This document shows, one piece after another, positions 45,547-56,640 of a DNA stretch of 64,000 bases. The position numbers and the translations under genes were made by a program. The DNA is taken from the NCBI GenBank assembly GCA_963693315.1, contig OY856188.1, forward strand, positions 148,117,096 to 148,181,095, given 5' to 3'. Below the pieces are notes generated by a model that was not told the DNA's origin, did not search any database, and was given only the letters and a program-made list of their open reading frames with translations. The stretch comes from Diogma glabrata (lineage: Eukaryota > Arthropoda > Insecta > Diptera > Cylindrotomidae). Positions within the stretch are counted from its first letter, which is position 1. Each line of letters begins with the position of its first letter.

Positions 45547-48500
45547 ATGTCAAACCAACTAGACGTTGCCCATCCGTTCTATGGTTTGGAACCCACCGAA
45601 CTACAGATCGAATGTCTGGTTCGGGGTGTGAACTTCAGGGGGAACAATTGGGCGGAGGACTTTGCAATACCACAATTGGGTCCATCACTCCAAGCTGAAC
45701 ACATACACAATAGTCCAGCATTAGTACAACCGCAATTATCATTAAATTATCCATCAGTACCACAGGTTCAACCACCACCATTAAATTATCCACAAGCTCC
45801 ACTAACAGCACCATACAACCAACCTCCTCAGGTATGGCGTGACGCGGCTCCAGCGTTAGCACCAGTGGAGTACCGAGGGGTTCATGGGAACAATTTGAGT
45901 CGTTATGACTCAAATTGGGTTCCAACCTTCACAGGAGATGGTCACTCTCCTGATGTTCATGAGTTTGTTCACAGAGTGGAGGCGGCTGCCAGGAGGGACC
46001 GTGTGAATTGGGACGACCTTAGGTCTATCGTTCCACGGTATCTCAAGGGAGCTGCCGACAGATACTATTTGAACTTAACTCATGAATATGAGGTGGTGAC
46101 CTATCCAGTGTTAAGGGAGGGACTCCTACAAACCTTCGGTATGCTCACTGATGATAAGGCGATCTTGCGAGTTCTTCTGAACCGCAAACAAAAGTCAAAG
46201 GAGAGCGTGTACGAGTATCTGGTGGAGATTGGTTCGTTGAACCGTCGTTTAGCACGTCCATTTGCTGACCGTGAAATGCTAGAGATTGCTCGGGAGGGAC
46301 TGAGTGTGGAGCTCAAAAATGCTACACTTGCAGCAACAATACATTCAATTGATGAACTTCGGACTTTATGTCAGAAGTTTGAACGGTTGTGGTCCACACC
46401 AGTTCCGACCAGAACATCAAATTTAAGAATTAGCAAGCTACAGCAGGTGGATGATTATGAGGTGGATGTGGAACTAGATCGAGATGGATATATTGAAACG
46501 ATGGATTCAAAACAGCCCGAACAACAGCACGAAGAAGGCGACGAGAGATGTAGCGACGCAGGACGATCGGCAACCACCAACGAAACCCAAATAAAATCAT
46601 CGAATACATTTAATTTCCCATCATTACATCGAACGTATTTTAGACGTCTGGAACGTAACATCAGATATTGGAGGATGAGGAAATTATTTCGCAAAGCTTG
46701 TGTTTCATCTATCCTTTCAGAAACAAAGGATCCTCGGCCGCGATTGACAATCAAGATTTTGGACAAACATATTTCAGGTCTATTGGATAGTGGAGCGTCA
46801 ATCACAATACTTGGAAGAAAATCCTTGGAATTATTGGAATCAGCAGGTACAACTTACCGTAAGTACACTTCGTGTATTCGTACGGCAGATGGTACTGCAA
46901 ATAAAATTTTGGGTTACATCGAAATTCCAATAACTGTGAATGGCTCCACTAAACCAATGCGGTTCCATATAGTCCCTGGATTACGAGAAGAGCTCTACCT
47001 GGGCATAGATTTCTGGGAGAAATTCGGTATTGTTCCTTCTTTTGTTAGTGAACTGACTCGCACAGAGCTACAAACTTTTAATACACATAACCTCACCACT
47101 GATCAGCAACATGAACTGGATATGATCAAGGATTCTTTCCCGTCTTTTGAAGTGTCTGGACTCGGAAAGACTTCTTTGGTTGAACATGTCATCGATGTTG
47201 GTGATAATGCACCTGTTAAACAGAGGCATTATCCCACATCGCCGGCTGTTCAACTAAAGGTCTATGCCGAACTCGACCGAATGCTTCAAATGGGCGTGAT
47301 CGAAGAGTCTAACAGTTCTTGGTGCTCACCAGTGGTTTTGGTACAAAAAGAATCTGGTAAAAACAGATTATGTATTGATAGCCGTCGTGTCAATTCACTA
47401 ACGAAAAAGGACGCTTACCCACTTCCCTTGATTGATGGCTTACTAGGACGTCTAAATAGCACAAAGTACATTTCAAGTATTGATCTCAAAGATCCTTTCT
47501 GGCAGATTCCTCTGGCAGAAGCATCTAGAGACAAGACAGCCTTCACAGTGCCTGGTCGTCCATTGTATCAATTCCGGGTTATGCCCTTTGGATTGTGCAA
47601 TGCTCCCCAGACAATGTGTCGGCTAATGCACAAAGTGATACGACATCAATATCACGAAAATGTCTTTGTTTATTTAGATGATCTATTGGTGGTCTCTTCC
47701 ACGTTCCAGGAACATATGGAATTGCTGTCCAAAGTCTCTTCATTGTTAAGAGCGGCAGGGTTAACAATAAACCTCAAGAAAAGTAAATTTGTTCTGAGAG
47801 AGGTGAAATACTTGGGATTTTTGGTTGGTGAAGATGGTCTTCGAACAGACCCTGACAAGGTAAGAGCTGTAGCAGAGTATCCAGCTCCATCTACAGTAAA
47901 ACAAATACGTAGACTATTGGGAATGGCTGGTTGGTACCAACGTTTCATACCAAATTATGCAAGCGTGGTATCACCAATTACAGATTTATTAAAGAAAAGT
48001 TCTGGGAAATTGAAATGGACATTAGAAGCGCAAGCTGCTTTCGAAAATTTAAAACGATTGCTGACTACAGCACCAGTATTAGTAAACCCTGACTATAATA
48101 AAGAGTTCTTTATTAGATGCGATGCAAGTCTGACAGGGATAGGTAGTGTATTATATCAGGTCGACGAGGACGGACAAGAGTGTCCAATAGCCTTCATGTC
48201 GAAAAAACTTAATAAAGCTCAACGAAACTATTCGGTTTCTGAGCTGGAATGTCTTGCGGCAATTCTGAGTGTGAAGAAATTCAGGGGCTATGTTGAAGGT
48301 CACCGATTTACAATTGTGACTGATCACTCAAGTCTGAAGTGGCTTATGTCACAGAAGGACTTGAGTGGTCGTCTGGCTAGGTGGAGCCTAAAACTCCAAC
48401 ATATGGATTTTACCATTGTTCACCAAAAAGGTACCCAAAATATAGTCCCTGATGCTCTATCTCGTCTTTATGACGATACACACGAGGAATTGACGGAAGC

Positions 48501-49764
48501 ATTAACACATCACATTAACGACATTAAAATCGACAATGAAGGTTATCGGCACAACGAATATACGGATATGATAGCTAAAGTTCAATCATCTCCTAAGGAC
48601 TTTCCATCAGTTAAAGTCGTGGATGATAAGCTATACATACGTATTGAGCCAAGACCTGATGCAATACCCAACGATGTTCCTGTGTGGAAACTCTGGGTAC
48701 CAAAACCGATGACTTCCAACATGATTCAGAAACATCATGATGATAGTACTGCTGCTCATGGAGGTGTTAAAAAGACTTTAGAATTACTTCGACGTCTTTA
48801 TTATTGGCCGGGCATGGCGTCACAGGTACACAACTATGTTGTGTCCTGCGACACATGTAAACAAACAAAAGCCACGAATCAGATATTGCGTCCTCCGAGG
48901 CAATATCAATTCGAAACAGCACGTCCATGGCAGAGAGTCTATATAGATTTTTTGGGACCGTATCCTCGTTCTACACTTGGGAATACGGTGTTATTGATAG
49001 TTCTGGATCATGCTACGAAGTTTGTACTACTGAAACCACTTAGAAACGCAACTTCACCGAAGGTAAATGCTTTTCTAAGGAATGAAGTGTTTCTTACATA
49101 TGGGGTACCAGAGTTTCTGCACAGTGACAATGGCAAACAGTTCACTAGTAGGCACTTTCAAAATCTTTTGTCAGATTTCGGCATTAAACACATTAGGACC
49201 GGTGTCTATAGTCCTCAAAGCAACGCGTCAGAGCGGGTCAATAGGTCAGTTCTAGCAGCAATTCGAGCGTTCATTAAAGGTCAACATACCAAGTGGGACT
49301 CACAAATTGGTGAAATCGCATATGCACTGCGGGCTGCAGTACATTCTGCTACCAAGTACTCACCGTACTATTTATTATTTGGTCAACATCCAATCTCGGA
49401 TGGAAATACTTACCATTTGTTGAGATCACTACACAAGCTTGGTGAAGATGCTGGTGAGGAAATAGAACGCTCTGATCATTTGACTCTGCTCAGGAACCGG
49501 GTTCAACAAAATTTAAAAGCAGCTTTCAAAAAATCGCAACATCAGTACAACCTGCGATCTAAACTACGGACTTTTCAACCACAACAACGTGTGTTTGTAC
49601 GGCAACATCATTTGAGTGACGCTACAAAAAAATTCTCGGCAAAATTGGCTCCAAAGTTCTTACCTGCAATGATTAAGACTAAGATTGGAAATGTACTCTA
49701 TGAGTGCACAGATATGAGCGGTAAGAATCTTGGAGTCCATCATGCGAAGGACATCAGAGAATGA
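45547..49764 (+). CDS. Gypsy B Gag-Pol polyprotein (1405 aa)
   Basis: A single open frame encodes Gag and Pol of a Ty3/gypsy retrotransposon. Gag covers about residues 1-400 (EFVHRVEAAARRDRVNW, LKGAADRYYLN, LRVLLNRK). There is no CCHC zinc knuckle; an Arg-rich stretch (RTYFRRLERNIRYWRMRKL) lies before the protease. The protease Asp is at 414 (LLDSGASITILG). The reverse transcriptase follows, with YLDD at 709-712. RNase H starts with Asp 859 (RCDASLTGIGSVLYQ). The integrase has an HHCC finger (from HHDDS, with CDTC) and catalytic residues D1134 (YIDFLGPY), D1194 (HSDNGKQF) and E1229 (NASERVNRSV). Motif A reads IDLKDPFW where copy A has DAFW. Relative to A, an in-frame loss of 162 residues follows Glu 37. 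The frame is fully open and the LTRs are near identical, so insertion was recent. Confidence 0.96.
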   Translation: MSNQLDVAHPFYGLEPTELQIECLVRGVNFRGNNWAEDFAIPQLGPSLQAEHIHNSPALVQPQLSLNYPSVPQVQPPPLNYPQAPLTAPYNQPPQVWRDAAPALAPVEYRGVHGNNLSRYDSNWVPTFTGDGHSPDVHEFVHRVEAAARRDRVNWDDLRSIVPRYLKGAADRYYLNLTHEYEVVTYPVLREGLLQTFGMLTDDKAILRVLLNRKQKSKESVYEYLVEIGSLNRRLARPFADREMLEIAREGLSVELKNATLAATIHSIDELRTLCQKFERLWSTPVPTRTSNLRISKLQQVDDYEVDVELDRDGYIETMDSKQPEQQHEEGDERCSDAGRSATTNETQIKSSNTFNFPSLHRTYFRRLERNIRYWRMRKLFRKACVSSILSETKDPRPRLTIKILDKHISGLLDSGASITILGRKSLELLESAGTTYRKYTSCIRTADGTANKILGYIEIPITVNGSTKPMRFHIVPGLREELYLGIDFWEKFGIVPSFVSELTRTELQTFNTHNLTTDQQHELDMIKDSFPSFEVSGLGKTSLVEHVIDVGDNAPVKQRHYPTSPAVQLKVYAELDRMLQMGVIEESNSSWCSPVVLVQKESGKNRLCIDSRRVNSLTKKDAYPLPLIDGLLGRLNSTKYISSIDLKDPFWQIPLAEASRDKTAFTVPGRPLYQFRVMPFGLCNAPQTMCRLMHKVIRHQYHENVFVYLDDLLVVSSTFQEHMELLSKVSSLLRAAGLTINLKKSKFVLREVKYLGFLVGEDGLRTDPDKVRAVAEYPAPSTVKQIRRLLGMAGWYQRFIPNYASVVSPITDLLKKSSGKLKWTLEAQAAFENLKRLLTTAPVLVNPDYNKEFFIRCDASLTGIGSVLYQVDEDGQECPIAFMSKKLNKAQRNYSVSELECLAAILSVKKFRGYVEGHRFTIVTDHSSLKWLMSQKDLSGRLARWSLKLQHMDFTIVHQKGTQNIVPDALSRLYDDTHEELTEALTHHINDIKIDNEGYRHNEYTDMIAKVQSSPKDFPSVKVVDDKLYIRIEPRPDAIPNDVPVWKLWVPKPMTSNMIQKHHDDSTAAHGGVKKTLELLRRLYYWPGMASQVHNYVVSCDTCKQTKATNQILRPPRQYQFETARPWQRVYIDFLGPYPRSTLGNTVLLIVLDHATKFVLLKPLRNATSPKVNAFLRNEVFLTYGVPEFLHSDNGKQFTSRHFQNLLSDFGIKHIRTGVYSPQSNASERVNRSVLAAIRAFIKGQHTKWDSQIGEIAYALRAAVHSATKYSPYYLLFGQHPISDGNTYHLLRSLHKLGEDAGEEIERSDHLTLLRNRVQQNLKAAFKKSQHQYNLRSKLRTFQPQQRVFVRQHHLSDATKKFSAKLAPKFLPAMIKTKIGNVLYECTDMSGKNLGVHHAKDIRE

Positions 49765-50089
49765 TGTCTTTTCGTTAGGTAGGGTCGTTCCTCTGGCTGG
49801 TTGTCTTCGCTGGGGTTCACACCTCCCGTGTCATACTTACTGGTTGTATCGGGGTGTCCATGGTGCTGACGTTCGGATGGATGGTCGGTCTCAGTACTCA
49901 GTGAGGTTCTTAAGGACTTCATGAGTGTTGGAACCGGTCATCGGTCTTGACGCCAGTGACTGTGGGTATCTCGATCCCAGATACAGTTTAATAGGTGGAA
50001 GTAGTTCTATGGTTTTCTGTCATGGAGGTGATGGCGACGTTTTTGTGATTTCAAGAGTAAAAATCTTGGTTTTTACCTTGAATTCATGG
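49765..50089 (+). other. Gypsy B 3' untranslated region, no env
   Basis: 325 bp between the gag-pol stop and the 3' LTR. No envelope frame. A clear polypurine tract is not seen directly before the LTR (ttgaattcatgg); ggtggaagtag at 49997 is a weak candidate but is distant. Confidence 0.7.
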
Positions 50090-51213
50090 TGTAACGGTCG
50101 CAATATTCGCAAAACAATAATAAAACAAATTCATCTTCGTTTTCAATTCAATAAAAATGTATTTCATTAGTTTCCGTTCATTTTTACATTAATAATAATT
50201 TTAAAATTTTCTAATACTTAACTGCTAGTTAAATTTCGAATATACTATAAAAAGCAAACGAACGTACTCAATTTTATTTCCAATTCTGATGAACAGATGT
50301 CGTTGCTAATCTTTGTTGAATTTTTAGTATTACACGATTTGTTTTGACATCGGAAGATGTAAAAAACTAAAACACATTTTTTTTTGATTGAATGAGTTTT
50401 CGATGTTAAAAGTTTGAAAAAAATAAAAATTCATTCCATATTTGTGCTTCAAACAAATATTTTCAGAGTTGATTTTAGAAAAAATTCAGTAGATTCATTA
50501 AGGTGTTAATATATGTGTTGGCTCTTTTAAATTAATTGCTAATTAATGTGATGTGAAATAATAAAAACATCAAATACTAAAAATATAAGTCAAATTTATA
50601 ATTTGAAATGAAATTATTATTGTTATTATGGTTGTAAACATTAATAAGAATACAATAAAAAGATTTATTATGGCCAGTTGTGACTTGTAATTGTCCACTT
50701 TATAAGAAGTTAACATTGATGAAAATGTTTCATCATGCGACACCAGATGTTTTTTCCAATATATAATACAAATTTGGATTATCAAAAAGATGTCAATGTT
50801 TTGAATAATAATAACAACAGTAGTAGTGGTGCCGTAGTTTCAAATGGATATTCTAATATTTCAAATCAGGAATTAAGCAAATATTGGCTTAAAGAAGTTC
50901 ACTTGGTATCCGAAATAATATCTCTGCTTATCCAGATCAAAATTCAACAACTTTGGAGCGTGGTATTGCAACTGGTGGAAACAGAATCAACAGTTTAAAA
51001 TAAGGTATTTTTCTAATTTTATATTAGTATTGAAATTTAGTTTTTTTGTGTGTTTTAACTTGGTTTTTTTGATGATAGAATAGTTTTATAAAAAACTTAA
51101 GAGATTCCCAATTTTCAAGCTTCGTGTGGGGACAAACGCTATCCCGTAGTATCATTTTTATTGATTTGTGATAAAAGTTCAATCCGATTCACGAAGTGAG
51201 TCACCTTGTAACA
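50090..51213 (+). repeat. Gypsy B 3' LTR (1124 bp)
   Basis: Same length and ends as the 5' LTR. Followed by the target duplication gtat and the rest of the BEL 5' LTR. Confidence 0.96.
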
Positions 51214-51217
51214 GTAT

Positions 51218-51228
51218 ACCACGAAACA
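51218..51228 (+). repeat. BEL/Pao 5' LTR, second piece
   Basis: accacgaaaca, the last 11 bases of the LTR, identical to 57667-57677. The internal region starts with tttagtcgtatcgatccgg, which does not show a TGG-type primer site. Confidence 0.88.
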
Positions 51229-51388
51229 TTTAGTCGTATCGATCCGGATATTTATATCAAAAATATATCACGCATACTGTAAGTAAAAAAGGGGTTTTTA
51301 CATAACCTCAAAAGTGTCTAGAATATAGAAACGTAGTATTTTACGAATTTATATTACGATAAATTATATAATTATATATAAATCAACT

Positions 51389-53456
51389 ATGCCGCCAAAC
51401 AAATCGCAAGTTAAAATTGACAATATACTAAAAAGATGCGCATATATTGAAACTCAATTAACAAAAATTCAAACAATTTTTAATGGCGATCTAGATTATG
51501 ACGAATTGGAGACAAGAGTATCCATATGTGAAGAATTGTATTCGCAATATTGTCAAATACACAACGAATTATTGGATTTAACTGATTATTGTGAAAATTT
51601 TGTAATTGATCGTGACAGGTTTGAAGAAATATATATTTCAATTAAAACTATTTTCAATAAAAAACGCTTAAAAAATACATGTAGTGATAATAAATTCGAG
51701 GTAATTAAAAACACTGTTAAATTACCAGAAATTAAGCTACAAAAGTTTGAAGGACAATTCGAAAAATGGGTTAACTTTCGAGATACGTTTATATCAATGA
51801 TTCATAATCATGCGTTTTTAAGTGATATTCAACGTTTGCATTATTTGTTAGGATGTTTAGAAGGTGATGCTAAAAATTTAATTGAAAAAATAGAAATTTC
51901 TAATGATGGTTATAAACAAGTTATAAACAAGCTTGGGATTGTCTTAATGAGAAATACAATAACACTAGAATAATTGTAGAGCAACATATAACGGAAGTTT
52001 TTATTTGAAACCAATGAATTCAGAAACTGCGTCAGAAATTCGTCGTCTTGTCGATGAAATGAATAATCATCTCAGAGGTTTAAAAGCGCTTGATCAACCA
52101 ATTGAGTATTGGGATATGATTTTAATAAATGTAATTTCAACAAAACTTGATAAAGAAACACGAAAACAGTGGGAAATGTCAATTTCGTCTAATGAATTTC
52201 CAACTTGGATTAAAATGGTAGAATTCTTAAACAATAAAGCTAGAACATTAAGTTGTATTGAAATCAAAGAGCAGACACCAATATCATTTGAAAATCGAAA
52301 CAACTATAAACCGAAAAATGCATTTTCTGGTGTAAAATTGAATGCAAGCAAAACATTCCACAGTCAACCGGTAATTTCAAACATGAGTTGTAACATATGT
52401 AAAAGCAACTCGCATTATACATCGCAATGTAAATTATTTTTAGAACTCAGCTTAGATGAAAGATTTAATAAAGTAAGGAATCTAAAATTATGTGTTAATT
52501 GTTTAAGAATTGGACACAAAATGTTTGATTGTCGAGCAAATAAATGTAAAATTTGTCATAAAAGACACCATTCCTTGTTACATAATCCAGCATATTTTGA
52601 CAAATACAATAATGTTCCAGATTCTATAAATAAAAATAATGATGTCAAAAATAGTTCAATTATTGTCAATGTACAATCAACAAGTAAATCAGCTACACTC
52701 CAAAATAATAGCACGTCAAATGAAGCAGTTCAAAATACTGTTGCATGTTGCTCATCGTCCAATCAACAGGTTTTGCTATGTACTGCACTTATTTTAATTG
52801 AAGATGGTTCAGGAAAACAATATGAATGTCGTATACTTTTAGCCTCAGGCTCTCAGTCTAATTTTATTTCTGAATCATTCGCTCAAATTTTATGTATTAA
52901 AAAACACCGCATTACGATGTCAGTTTCAGGATTGAATGAATCCTCTTTAAATATAAAACACAAAATTTCTACAAATATTTCTTCTAGAATTAGCAGTTAT
53001 AAAAAATGTATTGATTTTTTAGTTGTTCCAAAAATGACGAATTTGGTTCCGTCAAATTATATTAACACAAATGAATTAGGCATATCAGATGATATCATAT
53101 TGGCCGATCCTAAATTTAATCATCCATCAAAACTTGATGCATTAGTTGGAACTGAATTGTTTTTAGAAATTCTTAAAGATGGACGTGTCAAATTAAGTAA
53201 TCAAGATCTAATACTACAAAACACAGAACTAGGCTATATAATAAGCGGAAAAGTCAATCACACTGTTAACTCTTATACAACAAATTTTATGTTGACTAAC
53301 AATGAAGAACTTGTTCTACAATTAGAAAAATTTTGGAAAGTAGAATCTTTTAGTAATACAAAAATCATGTCTGAAGAAGAAAAGATATGCGAATCACAAT
53401 TTGTTAAAACGCATTCAAGGGACAACACAGGCAGATATACCGTTGAAATACCTTAA
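51389..53456 (+). pseudogene. BEL/Pao gag and protease region, frameshifted
   Basis: The start is ATG at 51389 (MPPNKSQVKIDNILKR). The gag part contains the DUF1759-type block VKLPEIKLQKFEGQFEKWVN, FRDTFISMIH and QRLHYLLGCLEGDAKNLI. An 11-bp tandem duplication (ttataaacaag at 51910-51920 and 51921-51931) shifts the frame, and the conserved reading continues in the frame of 52005-53456. This second part has zinc-binding clusters (CNICKSNSHYTSQC, CVNCLRIGHKMFDC, CKICHKRHHSLLH), then a DUF1758-type aspartic protease where LLDSGSQ is expected but LLASGSQ is found: the catalytic Asp is Ala. Another single-base break lies near 53450. Confidence 0.9.
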
Positions 53457-56096
53457 ATCAAATTTAAAGGATTTAGGTGATTCAAAAAATATCGCATATA
53501 AAAGATTTTTATATTTAGAACGCAAATTCGAAACAAATGAGGAATTAAAAACACAATATGTAGAATTCATCAATGATTATAAATCACAAAATCACATGAA
53601 ATTAGTTGATGAAAACACTACAAAGTCAAACTCAGAAATCACTTACTACTTACCACACCACAGTGTCATAAAACCTTCAAGTACTACAACACGTTTAAGA
53701 GTCGTTTTTGACGCTTCATCAAAATCTGAAAGTGGCATATCATTTAATGATGTTCAAATGATTGGAGCAATGAGCCAAGAGGAATTATTTTCTTTGGTAT
53801 TGAGGTTTCGAAAATATCGCATTGCATTTACGGCAGATGTTAAACAGATGTATAGACAAATCAATCAGCATAAACTGCAAAGAATTTTATGGCGAGAAAA
53901 CACAAATATGCCACTACAAACATACGAACTGAGTACTTTTACTCCGTTTTTAGCAACACGAGTACTCCAACAAATCGCCCATGATGATGGAAACGATTTA
54001 CCAGCAGCAAAAGAAGCTATGGCAGATTTCTATATTGATGACGTTCTTACAGGTGCAAATAATGAAGAGAACGCAATAAAATTAAAAGATAAACTAATTG
54101 AAATGTTACTTAGAAGCAAAATGGTTTTAAGAAAATTTGCATCAAATTCAACAAAACAATTAAATAATATTCCAATCGAAAATCGGGAATTAAAAAATGA
54201 TGGTAACAGTTGCCATGAATTGATAAAAACACTTGGAATAATTTGGAATCCTGAAATAGATATTTTTATATTCAAACCACATGATTTTAAGGATGCAAAA
54301 TTCATTACAAAGCGATACATTCTATCTGAAATATCGAAGATATTTGATCCTTTGGGTTTTATTTCACCAATATTGATCCAAATAAAAACCCTGCTACAAA
54401 GACTATGGCAAACACAACTTGATTGGGATGATCCAGTTTCAGAAAATGATCAACTAATATGGAAAAGATTTCAAACCGAATTTAAATCAGTTCATTCAAT
54501 TGAATTAACTCGATGTATTATATCAGCTAAAACTACTCACATTAATTTCCATGGTTTTGCTGATGCGAGTGAAATTGCATATGGGGCATGTGTTTATGTC
54601 ACATGCACAAATAAGAACAACGATGTTACAACACATTTGGTATGCAGCAAAAGCAGAGTTGCACCTATAAAAAGATTAACTATACCGCGACTTGAATTAT
54701 GTGCGGCACAATTGTTTGCACAGTTAATACAAAAGGTTACAACCGCTATGAAATTAAACCCACAATCAATTTTCTTCGGTCGGACTCAACGATAGTTTTA
54801 TCGTGGATCAGAACACCAGCAAATCAATTGAAAACGTTTGTAAGCAGTCGAGTTTCAGAAATACAGGAAATCACATCTTCAATGAATTGGCGTCATATTA
54901 GCTCCAGTCAAAATCCTGCTGATATTATAACAAGGGGTATGAAATCGCATGATCTTAAAAATTGCAATATGTGGTGGCACGGTCCAGATATTTTAAATTC
55001 ACAAACTGAATTTCTAGATATAAATTATAAAATTGAAAGGAAAGTACCTGAATTGAAACCAATTACATTAATATCGCAATTTGATGAATTAACAGATTAT
55101 ATAAACAATTTTAGTTCTTATATTAAACTAATTAAGGTCACAGCATATATTTTAAGACTAAAATTACCCAAAAATGAAGAACCATGTGATATATTGTTAT
55201 CATTAGAAGAAATTAACAAAGCACAAAAAGTTCTTATAAAATTAATACAGTCACAATCATTTCAAGATGAGTTCAACAAATTAAAGACAAATAAACCTGT
55301 TCATAATAGCAGTAAGCTTAAAACATTACATCCAATACTTGATAATGAAGATATCATCAGAGTCGGTGGTAGAATCAAGAATTCACAACTAACATACAAT
55401 GAAAAACATCAGATCATAATACCATATAAACACCATTTTACAATGCTATTATTTCGATATGAGCACATAAATAATTTTCATTGTGGAACACAAGCATTAT
55501 TGTCGAAAATACGTCAACAGTTTTGGCCGGTACACGGCAAATCACTATCTAAATTAGTTACACGAGAATGTGTAATTTGTTTTAAATATAGGCCCCAACC
55601 ACAATTTCAACTCATGGATAACTATCCAGCAGAGAGAATAACACCATCGCGACCATTTTCCACAGTTGGAGTCAACTACTGTGGTCCTTTTATGACAAAA
55701 CATCAAGGTGTTAGAAGTACATCGCTGTTTAAATCATACATCGCAGTTTTCATTTGTTTCTCAACAAAGGCTGTTCATCTGGAGGTTGTTTCAGATATGA
55801 CAAGTGAAGCTTTCATAGCTACTTTAAAAAGGTTTATTAGTAGAAGAGGTATGCCAACTACAATCCATTCAGATAATGGCACAAATTTCTTAGGTGCACA
55901 TAACGAGTTATTACGAATGGTAAGGTTTCTAAAATCTCAAGATATTTATGATCAAATACAAGGATTTTGTACCTTGAGGGGATTTTGTACCACTTTATAC
56001 CCCTCAAGGTATAAAGTGGAAATTTATCCCACCACGCTCACCGCATTTCGAGGGTTTATGGGAGGCAGGTGCCAAAAGCCTCAAACATCACTTTAG
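53401..56096 (+). pseudogene. BEL/Pao reverse transcriptase, RNase H and integrase, broken
   Basis: Two further frames carry the rest of pol. In 53401-54795, LPHHSVIKPSSTTTRLRVVF starts the reverse transcriptase, with the polymerase box FYIDDVLTGA and the Pao RNase H start FHGFADASEIAYGACVY. The segment before PFLATRVLQ reads LSTFT where about five more residues are usual, a small deletion. A frame break lies near 54775. In 54699-56096 come DSTIVLSWI, the HHCC-like finger ending CVICFKYRP and the integrase core: the first catalytic position reads VGVNYCGPF (Asn for Asp), the second is HSDNGTNFLGA. The core is then broken by a templated duplication at 55962-56019. The protein cannot be active. 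Confidence 0.9.
55962..56019. repeat. Templated direct and inverted micro-duplication
   Basis: ggattttgtacc occurs at 55962-55973 and 55980-55991. accttgagggg (55971-55981) is repeated inverted as cccctcaaggt (56000-56010). ccactttatac (55990-56000) and gtataaagtgg (56009-56019) are perfect inverses. The surplus sequence sits in the integrase and shifts its frame. Confidence 0.9.
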
Positions 56097-56640
56097 AAGA
56101 ATAACGCATAATCAAAATTTTAATTTCGAAGAATTAAATACCATAGCAACGCAAATAGAATCGTTTATGAACTCAAGACCATTAACTATTTTGTCGGGTG
56201 ATTCAAACGATATTCAACCACTAACACCGGGTCATTTTTTGATTGGAACTGCGCTCAATGCAATACCTGAACCTACAATTATTGATTCCAACATTGGTCG
56301 AGTGTCTAAATGGAAAAAATTACAACACATAGTTCAATCATTATGGAAAAGATGGTCAGCTGATTACATAACACATTTACAACAAAGGTTTAAATGGCAA
56401 CATAACAAACAAAATATTAATCTTAATACAATAGTTGTCATACAAGATGATCAACTTCCACCAAATATGTGGATGCTTGGAAGAGTGGTAGCTGTACATC
56501 CCGGAGGTGACGATAGAGTCAGGGTTGTATCCTTGAAAACGAAGGCGGGTATAATAAAACGAGCTATTACAAAACTTTGTCCATTGTCTATTGAAGACAA
56601 CAACCCAAGTTATGCAAGACTGGATACAACTGAAAAATAA
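56097..56640 (+). pseudogene. BEL/Pao integrase C-terminal part (DUF5641-like)
   Basis: The frame from about 56100 continues the integrase, with MNSRPLTILSGDSNDIQPLT, then PGHFLIGTALNAIPEP, KRWSADYITHLQQRFKW and PPNMWMLGRVVAVHPGGDDR with VRVVSLKT. This is the C-terminal domain characteristic of Pao/BEL polyproteins. It ends with a TAA at 56638-56640. The catalytic Glu region falls at the preceding frame break and I could not place it with certainty. Confidence 0.88.

Larger units (their letters stand above)
43094..51213 (+). mobile_element. Ty3/gypsy element B, complete
   Basis: 8.1 kb: LTR 43094-44217, primer-binding site 44220, leader to 45546, one gag-pol frame 45547-49764, 3' untranslated 49765-50089, LTR 50090-51213. 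Target duplication gtat at 43090-43093 and 51214-51217. Both LTRs are 1124 bp and differ at only three positions I could find. No env frame is present. It is inserted in the 5' LTR of the BEL element. The uninterrupted site is preserved in the BEL 3' LTR at 57652-57677. Confidence 0.96.

Noticed and set aside
45635..48000. Antisense frames inside gypsy B and A gag-pol
   Set aside because: They are shadows of the conserved sense frame; both copies keep them only because the sense protein is conserved.
49765..50089. Envelope gene of gypsy B, making it virus-like
   Set aside because: Only 325 bp lie between the pol stop and the LTR, with no frame showing a signal peptide or transmembrane segment.
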